From Stachybotrys elegans (lineage: Eukaryota > Ascomycota > Sordariomycetes > Hypocreales > Stachybotryaceae): a stretch of 64,000 nucleotides of DNA. The DNA lies in contig JAGPNK010000031.1 in assembly GCA_020746835.1 (NCBI GenBank), forward strand, positions 62,001 to 126,000, given 5' to 3'. A program made the position numbers and the translations under genes. Position 1 is the first letter of the stretch. Every line of letters starts with the position of its first letter. The notes under the pieces were generated by a model that saw nothing but the letters and a program-made list of their open reading frames with translations, searched no databases and had not been told where the DNA came from. Positions 53,818-64,000 of the stretch are shown piece by piece.

Positions 53818-56217
53818 ATGGATAGCAATGACCTGAAGCGCCTTGGCCTTACTAACGTGAATATTTTTGATCTATTCCGCTTGGATCCCAATGGAAAGTC
53901 CTCGGCGCAGTTGTTGGGATTCTCTTCATCAGACAACCAGAAGGCATTAAAGCTGATTCGGAAGCAATATTGCGACATCGTTCATCTCTACCGTGCCCGA
54001 GATGACGATAACGAAGCAATTCTCAACAGCGCCATGGCATTCTTGGAGCACGACACAGTATCCCGATGGGCTGAGCTAGTCGCCCGCCCTCCACCCGATC
54101 CACCAGACCCGGAACGTTGTCCCAGCCCCATGCCTGCCAGCATCAACAACCATGAACAGGACAATGCAGTTGAGAAATCCGGTTCATTGCCGCCCAACGG
54201 CGATATGAAATGCCCCAAATGCAATGAAGGGCCCTTTAAAACAGTTCGACGACTGGCCGGCCATGCAATGAAATGCCCTAAAAACTCGGAAGCACCCAAG
54301 GCAAAACCCTCCTCCCAGGCCTGTGTATATGGTTGCGGCTATGTCAAGAGCAATTATAGTGCACATGAGGCCTTTGATCATTATCGGTGTACATGCGGCC
54401 GCGTTGTCACCGCGAAGCATAAGGACTGTACAGGCAAGAAGACGAAAATTAACCCAGCTGAGTATTTCTTTGGTCTGCCACTGGGTTATCTTGCGCCAAA
54501 GCCAAAACCAGAGGACATACTCGATCGAGCATTCTGGAACCTACCCCAAGGTGATATTGATGTACTAGTATCGCTGGATAGAGACGCATTCACTTCAATG
54601 GCCTTCAACGCCATCAGCAAACGCAGACATCACAGCCTGGAACCTGCCAGTATTAAAACAACCGGCGACGCTGCTGAAAGCACCGCGAACAGTTGTGGGA
54701 CTTCGGTGGACCAAAACATCCTCGACATGCCTTCCTATCCTGCTTCACAAAATGGGAAAAGTAGAGATATTAGGAGGAGCCCACAATACTGCCCTCGGGG
54801 AGGTACAAAGAGCATCTATCTCTCGCTTCATTGGACGCCGCTGATTACTGGTATGTAGGGCTTAACGCAAGCAAGGGCTCTGTGGATGCCAAACCCATCA
54901 CAGAACGATTTCGTAATGCGGGAACCCGCTGTCAGCCCACAACGCAGAATTCACCGCCACGAATATCGGACCCTGAGGTTGAAGTCCGATCCGCCGTATC
55001 TGTGCACCAGCCAAATCTGTTTCCCCAAGCTTATTTTGACGATGTAACGCTGGATCTCTACAATTATTGTAGGTAGGCTTACATCTATGTCACTCCATCA
55101 CCAGGCTAATATTTCTGATAGTTGTGAATAAATATTGTGGTACTCGCACGCTTTATAGGGATCCATCTAGAAATTCATATCTTCAGCTTCTATCGATACA
55201 CGCGTCTCAAATGGACAAAGGACTTGTGTCAGCTATCTGCTGTCTTACATCCTTGTACATGCCGAACGCAAGCAACACCCTGGATTTGATCTACTTCGGA
55301 GACACCATCAAGTATTTAAAGACAGCTATCGAAAACCCCATATCAAAGGATAGCGCTGCTATTTTTATCAGTGTAATCCGTCTGATCCTCCAGTACCACA
55401 CTGTCAAGCGCGAGTTGGACAACAAGTGGTTTTTTCATATTCGCGGACTCTGCCATATTCAATCCGTGCTGCAGGAGGAGGAAACAGCACGAAAGTTATC
55501 TCTCCCAATCACGTATGAAAGTATTGTGAAAGTCACTCAGCGGACCAAGGAACCACAGAAAGCGAATGATGGTATCTCCATCGATTATCTCTTGGCACTA
55601 GAGAATCCGGATGAAATCAGAGATATTGGATGCTCCCCAAGGTTGCTTCACCTGCTGGGCTGTATTAATATTGAGATCGCTCAACCAAGCAGCCAGACAC
55701 CTCGGCGCGGTCGTCTACTTTTGGAAAACTGCAATGCCATTACTCAGACAACGGTGGAACCGGACGCTGAGAGGCACAAGGGGATCGAGAAAACAGCAGA
55801 ATCCTACGTTCATATGGCCCGCGTTCTTATTATCTGGCGTCTTCTTGCATCAGACTCCTCCCCCGTGGAACTGCACGAGGCAGGGGATAAACTTGGCAGA
55901 TGTGTCCTGGGAATTCCTGTTCATGGGGAGCTGTTCACGGCTCAGTTTCCGCTTGCATCAGCTTTTTGGGCCATGATCTTCAGCCCTCGTTTTGGCAAGA
56001 ATTGTTATGATTTGATGGCAAGTCAATGGACAGATAAGCCTAGCGTAAGTCTATACCCCCTTGCAATGACATATATACTAAAACCAGCCAGAACATCAAA
56101 CGTGCTTTGCGAATTGCCGAATTCATCCGGGAAAAGGCCCAGGGAGGTGAAGTCGATGTTGACCTCTTAGACATGGCTTTGAGAGAATATAAAATAGATG
56201 CATTGAGCCTGGCGTGA
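53818..56217 (+). CDS. zinc-finger regulator with J-like N-terminus
   Basis: Four exons in phase, 53818-54802, 54859-55068, 55122-56044 and 56092-56217, with introns of 47-56 nt, encode 747 residues. Residues ~10-90 (NIFDLFRLDP ... SDNQKALKLIRKQYCDIVHL ... AILNSAMAFLEHDTVSRW) resemble the helix pattern of a J-domain but lack the HPD triad. Residues ~137-160 form a C2H2-like unit (MKCPKCNEGPFKTVRRLAGH), then CVYGCGYVKSNY..HEAFDHYRCTCG gives more metal-ligand candidates. From ~400 to the end, the pattern matches the regulatory half of fungal transcription factors (LDLYNYFVNKYCGTRTLY, WFFHIRGLCHIQSVL, ESYVHMARVLIIWRLLAS, NIKRALRIAEFIREKAQGG). The sequence would otherwise seem frameshifted at 54.8 kb; a 56-nt intron resolves it. 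The J-like assignment is inference. Confidence 0.78.
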
Positions 56218-56395
56218 CTGGATTAGGCAATAGGCTCCAAGCACAAGAATGGTATACCAGATTGTTCCAACGCCGGATGTGCATGGTGATGAGTGATGGT
56301 ATCACCCTGTTCATTGCAGCCAACACGACGGACAGTAGCATGCTGAAGAGTGCAAAATAGATCGTGCTTGATTAAACCAATTCCTGATACAACTC
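56218..56395. other. short intergenic between convergent genes
   Basis: 178 bp between the stops of the regulator and the oxidase. Nothing is recognised. Confidence 0.4.
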
Positions 56396-57824
56396 CTAGA
56401 TAATGCATACGTCGTCTGGATTGTCTCTAAGAAGCTCATGTATGCTTTTGTGAGCATAACCCCCCATGACTTCTTGAATGTGTAGATTGGCCTGTTCGTT
56501 CATTGTAATGAAATCACCTTTGGCAACAAGGGTTGGCTGGTCGTGCTGATTGCCTGTTTTTTCCACGTTCCAGCCATACCGGGCAGTAGGCTCCCCCTCG
56601 ACAGTTGCGAGAATCACTACGCCTTGGTCAGGGAAGCCTTTGGCACGATTGAATGACCCGCCTGCAGCACAGGTCAAATTATTGATGCCAGGATGCCTGG
56701 TGATTAGGGGGTCTTGGGTCCTAGTGACGCCGTCCCTAGAAAAAGAGCCTTAGCCTTGAAACTATAATCCTTTACCTTATGGTTAACTGACCAGTATGAC
56801 CTAATGGCGATGACCTTCGCTCCCTTAAGGACGGGAGCAACTTTCCGTATCCACTTGATCGTTTTGATTAAGTGGTATTTTGCGAGTGGAGAATCTGAGA
56901 GGTCCTCAATGATTGACAGTGAACCACTACCGAAGTTCGTAAAAGTCTCTGTCCAGGTGACTTTACAAACATTGTGTTGCTCGTTTACGGGCGGAAGAAA
57001 ATCAGCTATAGCGCGGTCAGATAAGACAAATGCCGAACTAGTAAAGGATACTAACCATGTCCAATGTCGGATAACATCGGTATGTCCCGAAGTTCCAAGG
57101 CCTTAGTGTCATTGACTTCAAGGTCAAAGGAGAATAAGCCGGTGGCCACTGGTGCCCTGTCACTAGGTGGAAGTGCGATTGAAGATGCTTCCAGGATTTG
57201 CATAAACCATGGACCTGGGGCTAGGATGACTTCTGAGGTCGCTGCGTCAATTGATATCCCGCTCTCCAGTCTGATTTCAGTGATACGCTCGTGGTTGTGA
57301 ATCAGAGATACCACTGCGTCCTCGTAGAATTGCCCACCACTAGTGGTACAGGCATTCTTAGCCGTCTCGCGAGCCTCATCAATCAAAGATCCCCAAATAA
57401 TCATTTTGTCATCTGAGTTGTAGGTGTAAAGAACTGGTTCGGAATTCTGGGTCACCGCTCGATTCCCGAAGTTCTCTTCATACTTGCTGGTACAATTCTC
57501 CCGTGGTAGCAGGCCCAGCTTCTTCCGGGTTGCGTTGATCTCGTCGAACGTGTCGGCATAGGGACGTTCGTATCTCACTACACGGCCGATATGACGTTGG
57601 TAATGTGGAAACTCCATGTCCCACGCCATGGAGGTAGCTATTGCTTCTTCCATACGCTCGGGAGAGGTGTAATCGATCCGGACGACCTTCGAGTAGTCAT
57701 CCGTAGGGGCAAGTTTTGATGGCGAGGATACGACAGATAACTGCGTGCTAGGCCTCGTCGTATGGATACATTTGGCTGTCGATAGGCCAAATGTTCCGGC
57801 GCCAATAATAACAACCTTGCTCAT
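56396..57824 (-). CDS. FAD-dependent amine oxidase (fructosyl-amino-acid/sarcosine oxidase type)
   Basis: Three exons in phase, 57824-57056, 57005-56792 and 56735-56396, encode 440 residues. The N-terminus KVVIIGAGTFGLSTA (residues 3-17) is the Rossmann GxGxxG for FAD of the DAO superfamily. EVILAPGPWFMQIL corresponds to the conserved ATGPW-like strand. The end reads SYWDGVTRTQDPLITRHPG and LTCAAGGSFNRAKGFPDQG, matching the family's C-terminal FAD/substrate region (HP...GGS..FK). The length equals typical fungal fructosyl amino-acid oxidases and related saccharopine/sarcosine oxidases. It would oxidise a secondary amine and release hydrogen peroxide. I cannot see a clear C-terminal peroxisomal tripeptide (ends CII). 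It is convergent with the regulator at 53818-56217. The exact substrate is not decidable here. Confidence 0.87.
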
Positions 57825-58072
57825 TGCGAAAATAATATTGCGCTGCTATTTATTAAACTGCTGAGAGGGGAATGATTCTATCCTCCATACTCAGTGAGGG
57901 GTTTTACTGTCGTGGCAAATATGATCACGTGCCTCATTAGTGGCTACCTCTAAGCACAAAAAATCACACTAAAACAGGTAACCGCATCCGGAACAGGTAT
58001 GCGCTAATCTAGGGAGCGAATAACCGGTTATGCAGTGGATACTTTAGGGTTGTAACCCATAAAACTAGACAG
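57825..58072. promoter_or_regulatory. promoter side of the oxidase
   Basis: About 250 bp between the oxidase start and the right direct repeat. No specific site is identified. Confidence 0.3.
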
Positions 58073-58327
58073 TGTTATTGGCTGTTCATGTCAGCTCTTG
58101 CAACTGCCGCTGGAGGCAAGGGCTTTGCGCTGATGCTTGATCCGGTGGGGTCATGATGCGCCGATTCGTCGATCCCAGCTTCTCAATTCCGGAACACGGC
58201 GAAGCTGATTGGATGGTGCTCCGGCTAGCCACTTCACAGCATCATGATATAAAGCAGGGCCTAAGGAGCTCTACATAGCCGTCGGTTTCTTCTACGTATC
58301 CAGAGCGTTTAGATCGGTAGGCACTGA
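58073..58327 (+). repeat. direct repeat of about 255 bp, right copy
   Basis: Partner of 50036-50293, same orientation, starting TGTTATTGG and ending GGTAGGCACTGA. The sequence outside the match is unrelated in the two copies, which defines the ends. Confidence 0.92.
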
Positions 58328-59563
58328 CTCTTCTGGGTTATTAATGAACGCGCGCCACCGGCGTGTATTGTACAACCTTACAGGCATAAGTAGGGGCACA
58401 CCTTGCTCCACTCTTGGCGTAGCTACTGGGCGATTTAATGTAGAACAGTACAAATAGCCTGTAAATATAGGGTAGGCTCTTCTAGGTTCCCTTCTCCTTG
58501 TCAAGACTTTCTAGCACCCTAGTAGCTACCTTTAATGTGGGTCTAAGTGTGCCTCTACTTATGCCGGATAGGTTGTAGGCGAGGGAGATCCCGGTCGTTC
58601 CTTTACAGTTTCTGGTCTAGTATCGCCAAGGTGGTGGCCGGGCCAAAGGATTGCTAAAATGGTCGCGTCGTAATGATCGAGCAGCCTGGCCACTGTCCGA
58701 TTGGCTGAAGGCCCCAGCGGCTGTGGGCCGCCCTGACACTACCTAGTAGCCCACACTGCTCTGGCAGTCCGTCTTTGCGGCAAATGGGGGCTATCATGTT
58801 CTGGGCCTGTCTTGTAGTCGGGGGAGCCGCCGAGACAAATAATGCCATGCTAAAGCGACAGGGCCATGCCTCCTTCAGTCGGGGCGGTTGGCTGTCAAGA
58901 CGACCCCACAGTCGCTGAGCCCTCACGGCAATACGGGAGACTCCCCATCTGGTCTGCTTATTCATACTTTGGGCCACCTGCTGGCAGTAGCGGATCATGT
59001 TTGTGTCAAACCATCCATCTTACTGGCCTGGACAGATCAAGCATGGCTGCTCCTGGCAGTGGCTTATGAACCCAGCTATGCAGGCCATGAAAAGTTATAG
59101 AAAATGGTCAAGAAGGCGAAAGTAACACGTCGATAGATCTTCCATGCCTTGCAACGACCGCGGCAGCAAGGATATGGATGGCAATATGAAGTACAATAAC
59201 GGCCTTGATGCCCTCCTCTTCCAACATATCTTCGAACATGCCGTTGTCCTATAAGCGGGTCGAAACAGCAAAAGTCTTCCAAACTCCAGGGATAAGGGAA
59301 AAGTAAACCGCAGTCCCTCAAAGTCAATATCGTGCAGGCAGCAAATGTCGTGCCGCTGTCATGGGGCCCTTTCATGTGACCTGTGAAGGCTCACACCAGC
59401 ATTGAACGTATACAGGAGTAGGAGTGAAACTCGACAAGAACGCAAAATTTTGCTTGTTTGCTATCCAAGAGATAGTTCGTGAAACAAGTGAGGGTCGAGG
59501 TGAGTTGAGGAGATAGAAAGAGGGAGATAAGAAGATGGGAAAAGAGATACAGAAGCAGACTGC
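58328..59563. other. gene-poor stretch, 3' side of antiporter gene
   Basis: Only short overlapping frames. Confidence 0.5.
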
Positions 59564-61201
59564 TTAATCACCATGGTTGAGGCTAGGGTCGACGACATCG
59601 CTCGGGATCGAGTAGAAAGCAACAGCGATGATGATGTAGAGGCCGAGAAGCATGGCACCCTCAAGGTAGTTAGACTTGCCGTCCTGGACGGTGTAGGTAA
59701 CCACGAGAATCGAAACGGCAAACGCAACGGTTTCGACTAGAGAAATTGTTAGCAGCTGGGTAGATTTTGGCCTTGAAGCGCCACTTACAAGTCTCAAAAT
59801 GAAGACTCATATCCCGGCCAATGATCCAGCCGACAATGACGAGGAAAGGAGTCATGAACATGGCAATCTGGATGCTAGAGCCGATAGCAACTCCCATAGC
59901 AAGGTCCATCTTGTTGCGAATGGCGACAACAACAGCGGTGACGTGTTCGGCAGCGTTTCCAACAATGGGGATAAGAATCAGACCAATGAATCCCTTGCTG
60001 AGGCCTCCTTTCTCGACGACCTTGTCAATGGTGCCGACAAGGAACTCGGCACAGAGGGCGACCAGGAGGGTAACAACAACCAGAACAAGACCAGCAGCGA
60101 CAGGTCCGAGGCTGGGCTCCTCATCCTCCTCTTCTTCCTCCTCTCCAGCCACCTCGTGACCATTCTGGCTTGAGCCATTAGTGAGCTGAGCCTCGGTGTC
60201 GCTCTTGGCACGGGGATCGAATAAGTTGCTATGGGTGCGGAGCTGGAATGCGAGGTACATGACGTAGAGTATCAAGAGAATAACTGAAGTGCCGCGAGAG
60301 AGCACAAGGATGCTCTGCTGCTTCTCCGCAGCATCATGTTTGTCGCTTTGATCGAGAACGGCGTACAGCTGAACATGGTTTAGTTTGACATTTCGCGCAG
60401 CTGGTCTATGAGGATCAACTTACAGCAGCAGGAAGAACCAGGGAAGCGGAGGCGAGGGTCATCAAAGAGCAGGTAGTCTGGGCGACAGCGGAAGAAAACT
60501 CTTGCTCAGTACCGTGTCCATTGGTGCCGCGGTGGATGAGTCCACCAAAGAAGAAGCACATGCCCATGACGAGAAGGAGGTTAGACAGAATGGAGCCGAG
60601 CATAGACGACTGGACGACCTGGATCTGGCCATCCTTCAGAGCAATGATGCTCACCTACGCCCAGTTAGCTTCTCGCCCGCAGGCGCTTATGGGAACAAGA
60701 CTGGCGTACGATAAGTTCAACTGCGTTACCAAGGGTGGCGTTCAACAGACCACCCATGGTATCTCCCAGCTTTAGGGATATCTCCTCTGTTGCAAACGAT
60801 AGAACAGCGGCGAGCGGGATGATGGCGAAAAAGTTGAGCACGAAGACAGCCACAGGGTCCCATTTCGCCAGACCGCCAATAATGCCGAAGGGTACTGCGA
60901 TGAGCAGGAAATTGACCGGGCCTTGAAAGCGGAAGCATTAGAATCGGAGAGCAGCCATGAGCTCGGCTGTTGCAAACGTACTGCTGAGTAGGGTCACCTT
61001 GGTGACGTGCCGAGTATGGGCCAGGCTCCTAACGGCAAGGTTGTTGCTGTCCATTCCAGGCGTGTGGCTGGTGTCCAAAGCAGACTTTATGGAGCCGAAG
61101 AAGCCATTTGATATACCATAGCCGTCATGGAGGGCATGCGAGGATTCGCCATTGGCGATCAAGGGCGTGCGTTCGTGAGAACTATTCGTCTTGGGCGTCA
61201 T
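59564..61201 (-). CDS. vcx1: vacuolar Ca2+/H+ antiporter (CAX/Vcx1 type)
   Basis: Five exons in continuous phase, 61201-60982, 60921-60710, 60654-60424, 60368-59789 and 59736-59564, encode 471 residues; introns are 52-60 nt. About eleven membrane segments are visible. The two cation-binding alpha repeats are present: [18 protein letters not shown] in the first half and [20 protein letters not shown] in the second. An acidic loop ([10 protein letters not shown]) separates the halves, as in yeast Vcx1 and plant CAX proteins. It exchanges vacuolar protons for cytosolic calcium in the vacuolar membrane. The N-terminus carries [11 protein letters not shown], common to fungal CAX proteins. This is the most clearly conserved gene of the window and contrasts with the accessory region to its left. 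The symbol follows the yeast family name. Confidence 0.95.
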
Positions 61202-62886
61202 GATGCGTCTGATTTGGTTGGAAAAGCCGGGAGAAGCTATATGGATTTGGTAAGCCAGGAACGGGCAGATTCATCGACTCCCCGCACAGCGTGAGAAGTA
61301 ACGGGTAAAATGCGATACGCAACGCGCCATCAAGACCGCGATGCGAGGGTGTGTGGGTTGGGGCTTGAGGGAGTGGATGGGTTCTTGTTGCTCGCAAGGC
61401 AACAGAAACCATTTAGGGAAGAGGAATGGTATTCTGCCAATGTGCCTGGGGCAAAGACAGGGCCCAACTAAGGCGTCAACTGTGAGTATCAAGGGGGCAG
61501 TACGCTTGCAATGGCGTGGGAACATCGGCAAAGCAAGGGTCTGCGTCAATGAGAAAGTAAGAATGAAACGGCAGAAGCTAGAGGTCCACGCCTAGTCTCA
61601 GAGAATGGGGTGTGTGTATTGTGTATAAAAATGATGACGATGACGAGGAGGAATACGGAAGAGAAGAAGATTGGGTATTGAGCATACGTTGTCTGTTGCT
61701 TGAGAGAGAATTCAAGTCATGAGGGCGCCTTCTTGACGATAGCCATAGAGGCAAAAGATGGCCTATCAGACTAGATGGGGTGTTGGGCTCAAATGCAAGA
61801 TGGTCGAACAAGCTTCGACGAGGAGACGGCGTGAGAGAGAAAAGCAAGGATGAGATAGGATGGGAAGGGAAACGGAAACGGGATTGAGTAGGAATCTCAC
61901 TCACAAACGCCGAATGACATCTTGTAGCCTATTCGCGCGGCGGAAAGCTACAGATTGTCCCTGGTGGTGGGCTGCAGGAAGCTTGTGGCGCCGGTGAAAA
62001 TGGAGAAGCCTTCTCTCAAACGAAGGCTCTTTCTTGCACGGCGAGGTGACGATGCAAGACTGGATCTTGCAGGAGGGAGAGCGCGTGGTCTGGCTTGGCT
62101 TGGCTTGGCTTAGGCGGGAAGAAGGCCTGTCGCGAAGTGTCGACGGGATGGTGACACACGGGTCCAGGCACGCGCACCCAGAGAAGAACAGATGCCGATT
62201 TGATCGCCCAGCAGTTAGGGAGTGCCTTGCTTGGATGGCACTGTCGGTTGCCGCCTATATCAAAGGGGCTGTGCTGTCTTAGCGCCAACAAAAAAGGAAA
62301 GGAAACCGCTGAAGGCCATTCACCACCGCAAGCCCCCCAGACTTTCTGGCAAGCTGTTTCCTGTACTCATCTCAGCGGTGTGAAGTCTCTGAGCCACCCT
62401 GCGCTGTTGAAGTGGTTGGATCCCCAATCTCGTCCCCGGAGGAACGAAACAACTTGTATCCTTCTGGATATAGAGGGATGTGGATGTGGGTCTCCCACCC
62501 TCCTTGCTCAAGCGCGTGATGCCAAGTTCCGTTAGAGCTCAGACGCGGTGCCATGGATTTCTTTTTCTGAAAAAGAGAGACGAGGAAGCCCTTGGCAGAT
62601 ATGGCCTCAACTTCAGTCCAAACAACGCGCAAACGACTATTGGGAGGGTGATCATGTTCAGTTGGACAAGACGGTCTTGATGAAAAAGACGGCGAACCCA
62701 AAGCACCCCCAAGCCATGCTTGACACAAAATATATCCAGAAGCTTCGGCCGAGGGGCAAAATCCACTGGAGAGCCATTCGACAAGGGCTCAGGTATTTGG
62801 GACCGTGCCAGTTGCGATTAGCAACCTATGTAGTCCGAGATAGATCTCTTATGCCTTGCGAACGATAGTGGCAACGAGGACATGCA
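61202..62886. other. upstream region of antiporter and gene-poor DNA
   Basis: No supported gene. It contains a purine/pyrimidine-biased leader near 61600-61900 and a short GGCTT tandem at about 62091-62115. Confidence 0.5.
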
Positions 62887-63290
62887 TGGTCTTTCTTTGC
62901 CGTCTCGTCTCACTGTAGCTTCCGGAGTTGGCCGGGCCAGCTTCTCGACTATTGCCCGGATTGGCCTTCGGTTTTGTTCTCGTTTCCGGATTCGATATCG
63001 CCGTCGTCGTCTCGCAAAATAATTCCGCGTTGTTCGAGTATCTCTTCATCCTCAGGCTGAGCCTACACGCGAGCGCCAGCTATCCACGGCTTCTCCGAGG
63101 CGTCCATATGCTCGACATTCACGGTACAATGGACCGATATTGTATGTCGCGGTTTCGGGGCTTATGTTAAACGGATGTAGAGTACTAGGTATTCGCCAGC
63201 ATTAGAGTTTCTGTTGGAAACCAAGTCCAGGATTTTGTATATAGAAACTTACAATTCGAGAGCACAGCCTTGCCTTCCTGATTTTTCGCC
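62887..63290 (-). pseudogene. possible decayed protein-kinase-like fragment
   Basis: Minus-strand frames contain, in order but in different frames, LYRECRAYGRLGEA, EILEQRGIILRDDDGDIES and RRPIRAIVEKL. The words ECRAYGRL and PIRAIVK belong, in my recollection, to an expanded family of fungal kinase-like proteins of accessory regions. At least two frame changes and stops intervene. A GTAAGT ... CTAG pair at about 63248-63184 fits an intron upstream. Glycine-rich loop and catalytic motifs are not seen. Confidence 0.35.
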
Positions 63291-64000
63291 GCGGTCCTAT
63301 CTATTCGTCGGAGCCATTCTAGATTGGACTGGTGATACTGAAACAGTTGTAACTTCAGCCTGGGCAGAGACGTACCGCTCTGTTGATGGTGCTCCCGTTC
63401 AATGCAAGCGTGGCCACATTCCATCGGTCCACGGAACCTTGGACAACCTGGAAGCTTCTTTCGTGTACTGGGTCGCACGGGCACTGCTGCCTCCGCTGTT
63501 GCTTTTCTTCACTTGCCCTGTTGTTTTCCAGTCGTCGATTCTCCGGCATTTCGGGAATTCGGTCGCGATATGGTTCTTGTTGTTATACAGCAAGTAGGTA
63601 AAGAATCGATTCCATCGCGAGATTCCATCGCGAGACTGGGAACCAGGAATACAGTCCAACTACCCAAGGCCACCCCCCACCAACGCGACACATTACTCGA
63701 GCAATTAGGATTGACCTGTAGCCGTGCCGCCTGAACTAACCCGAATAGGATCACTCCCTTGATAACCAAGCCATGTCGACCTGCGGCCTTGAGCGTGGTT
63801 CCACCTGCAAGCAACCCCCTTGTGCAGGATGCATGAATTGTTGGTGCTGACTTTCGATCTAATAACTTCTGGTTCACTTGTCACTGTAGCCTGGTGTTGT
63901 CCAGGCGGCTCCCTGCAAGGAGGTGAGGGTCCTGCGTTGTGACAAGGGATGAGGGATATTACAGTACATAACATCTTCTTCGTGTCAACTTCATCGGCGA
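63291..64000. other. no supported gene
   Basis: Short overlapping frames. A 13-bp direct duplication (GATTCCATCGCGA) occurs near 63608-63633. Confidence 0.45.

Noticed and set aside
53818..55076. Apparent frameshift in the zinc-finger regulator near 54.8 kb
   Set aside because: A 56-nt intron (54803-54858) with proper ends and phase restores one frame.
50036..58327. Full LTR retrotransposon between the direct repeats
   Set aside because: No gag, protease, reverse transcriptase or integrase motifs inside. The genes are on both strands with introns.

Overview
The window looks like nuclear DNA of a filamentous ascomycete, most likely a sordariomycete of the Hypocreales kind. Genes carry short GT-AG introns of about 37-101 nt, fungal regulator families dominate (Zn2Cys6, GATA, bZIP, C2H2, DUF3716-type), and there are no bacterial operons. 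Genes are separated by long, apparently empty stretches that hold decayed repeats and pseudogenes, so most of it reads as an accessory, repeat-rich region. The exon models below were built by hand from splice sites and reading-frame phase.

Layout. 0-11 kb is repeat-rich: one regulator gene on the minus strand (3607-6004), an element present in two inverted copies (about 2230-2685 and 8445-8900), a pair of degenerate direct repeats (7020-7302 and 10603-10852), and between those a transposase-derived DNA-binding protein without a catalytic domain (9387-10248). 12-17 kb holds a nuclease-fold-like protein, a zinc-finger-like gene, a gene that appears to have lost its 5' end, and next to it an array of hairpin-forming 38-bp repeats (16083-16240). 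17.7-21.7 kb has a complete Zn2Cys6 regulator and a small membrane-anchored protein. 23.5-30.4 kb has a tiny cysteine-rich zinc-binding-type protein, a frameshifted bZIP gene, a DUF3716-like gene interrupted by one stop codon, and a 3' exon remnant of a second cysteine-rich gene.

31-49 kb is a denser stretch: a polytopic membrane protein, a small hypothetical, a GATA factor, two bZIP factors, a Zn2Cys6 factor, a C2H2 factor and a PD-(D/E)XK-like protein. 50-58.3 kb is bounded by two direct copies of a repeat of about 256 bp. It carries an intronless divergent Hsp70, a zinc-finger regulator whose N-terminus resembles a J-domain lacking HPD, and a FAD-dependent amine oxidase. 59.5-61.2 kb is a clearly conserved housekeeping gene, a vacuolar Ca2+/H+ antiporter. 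The last 3 kb holds little beyond a probable decayed kinase fragment.

Ten loci encode or once encoded sequence-specific regulators, an unusual share for 64 kb. I see no biosynthetic core enzyme (PKS, NRPS, terpene synthase) and no rRNA, tRNA or CRISPR. The most unusual signals are the repeat-bounded Hsp70/J-like segment, the hairpin array at the edge of a truncated gene, and a 9-bp motif (TACGGAGTA) that I found only within about 370 bp upstream of predicted gene starts.
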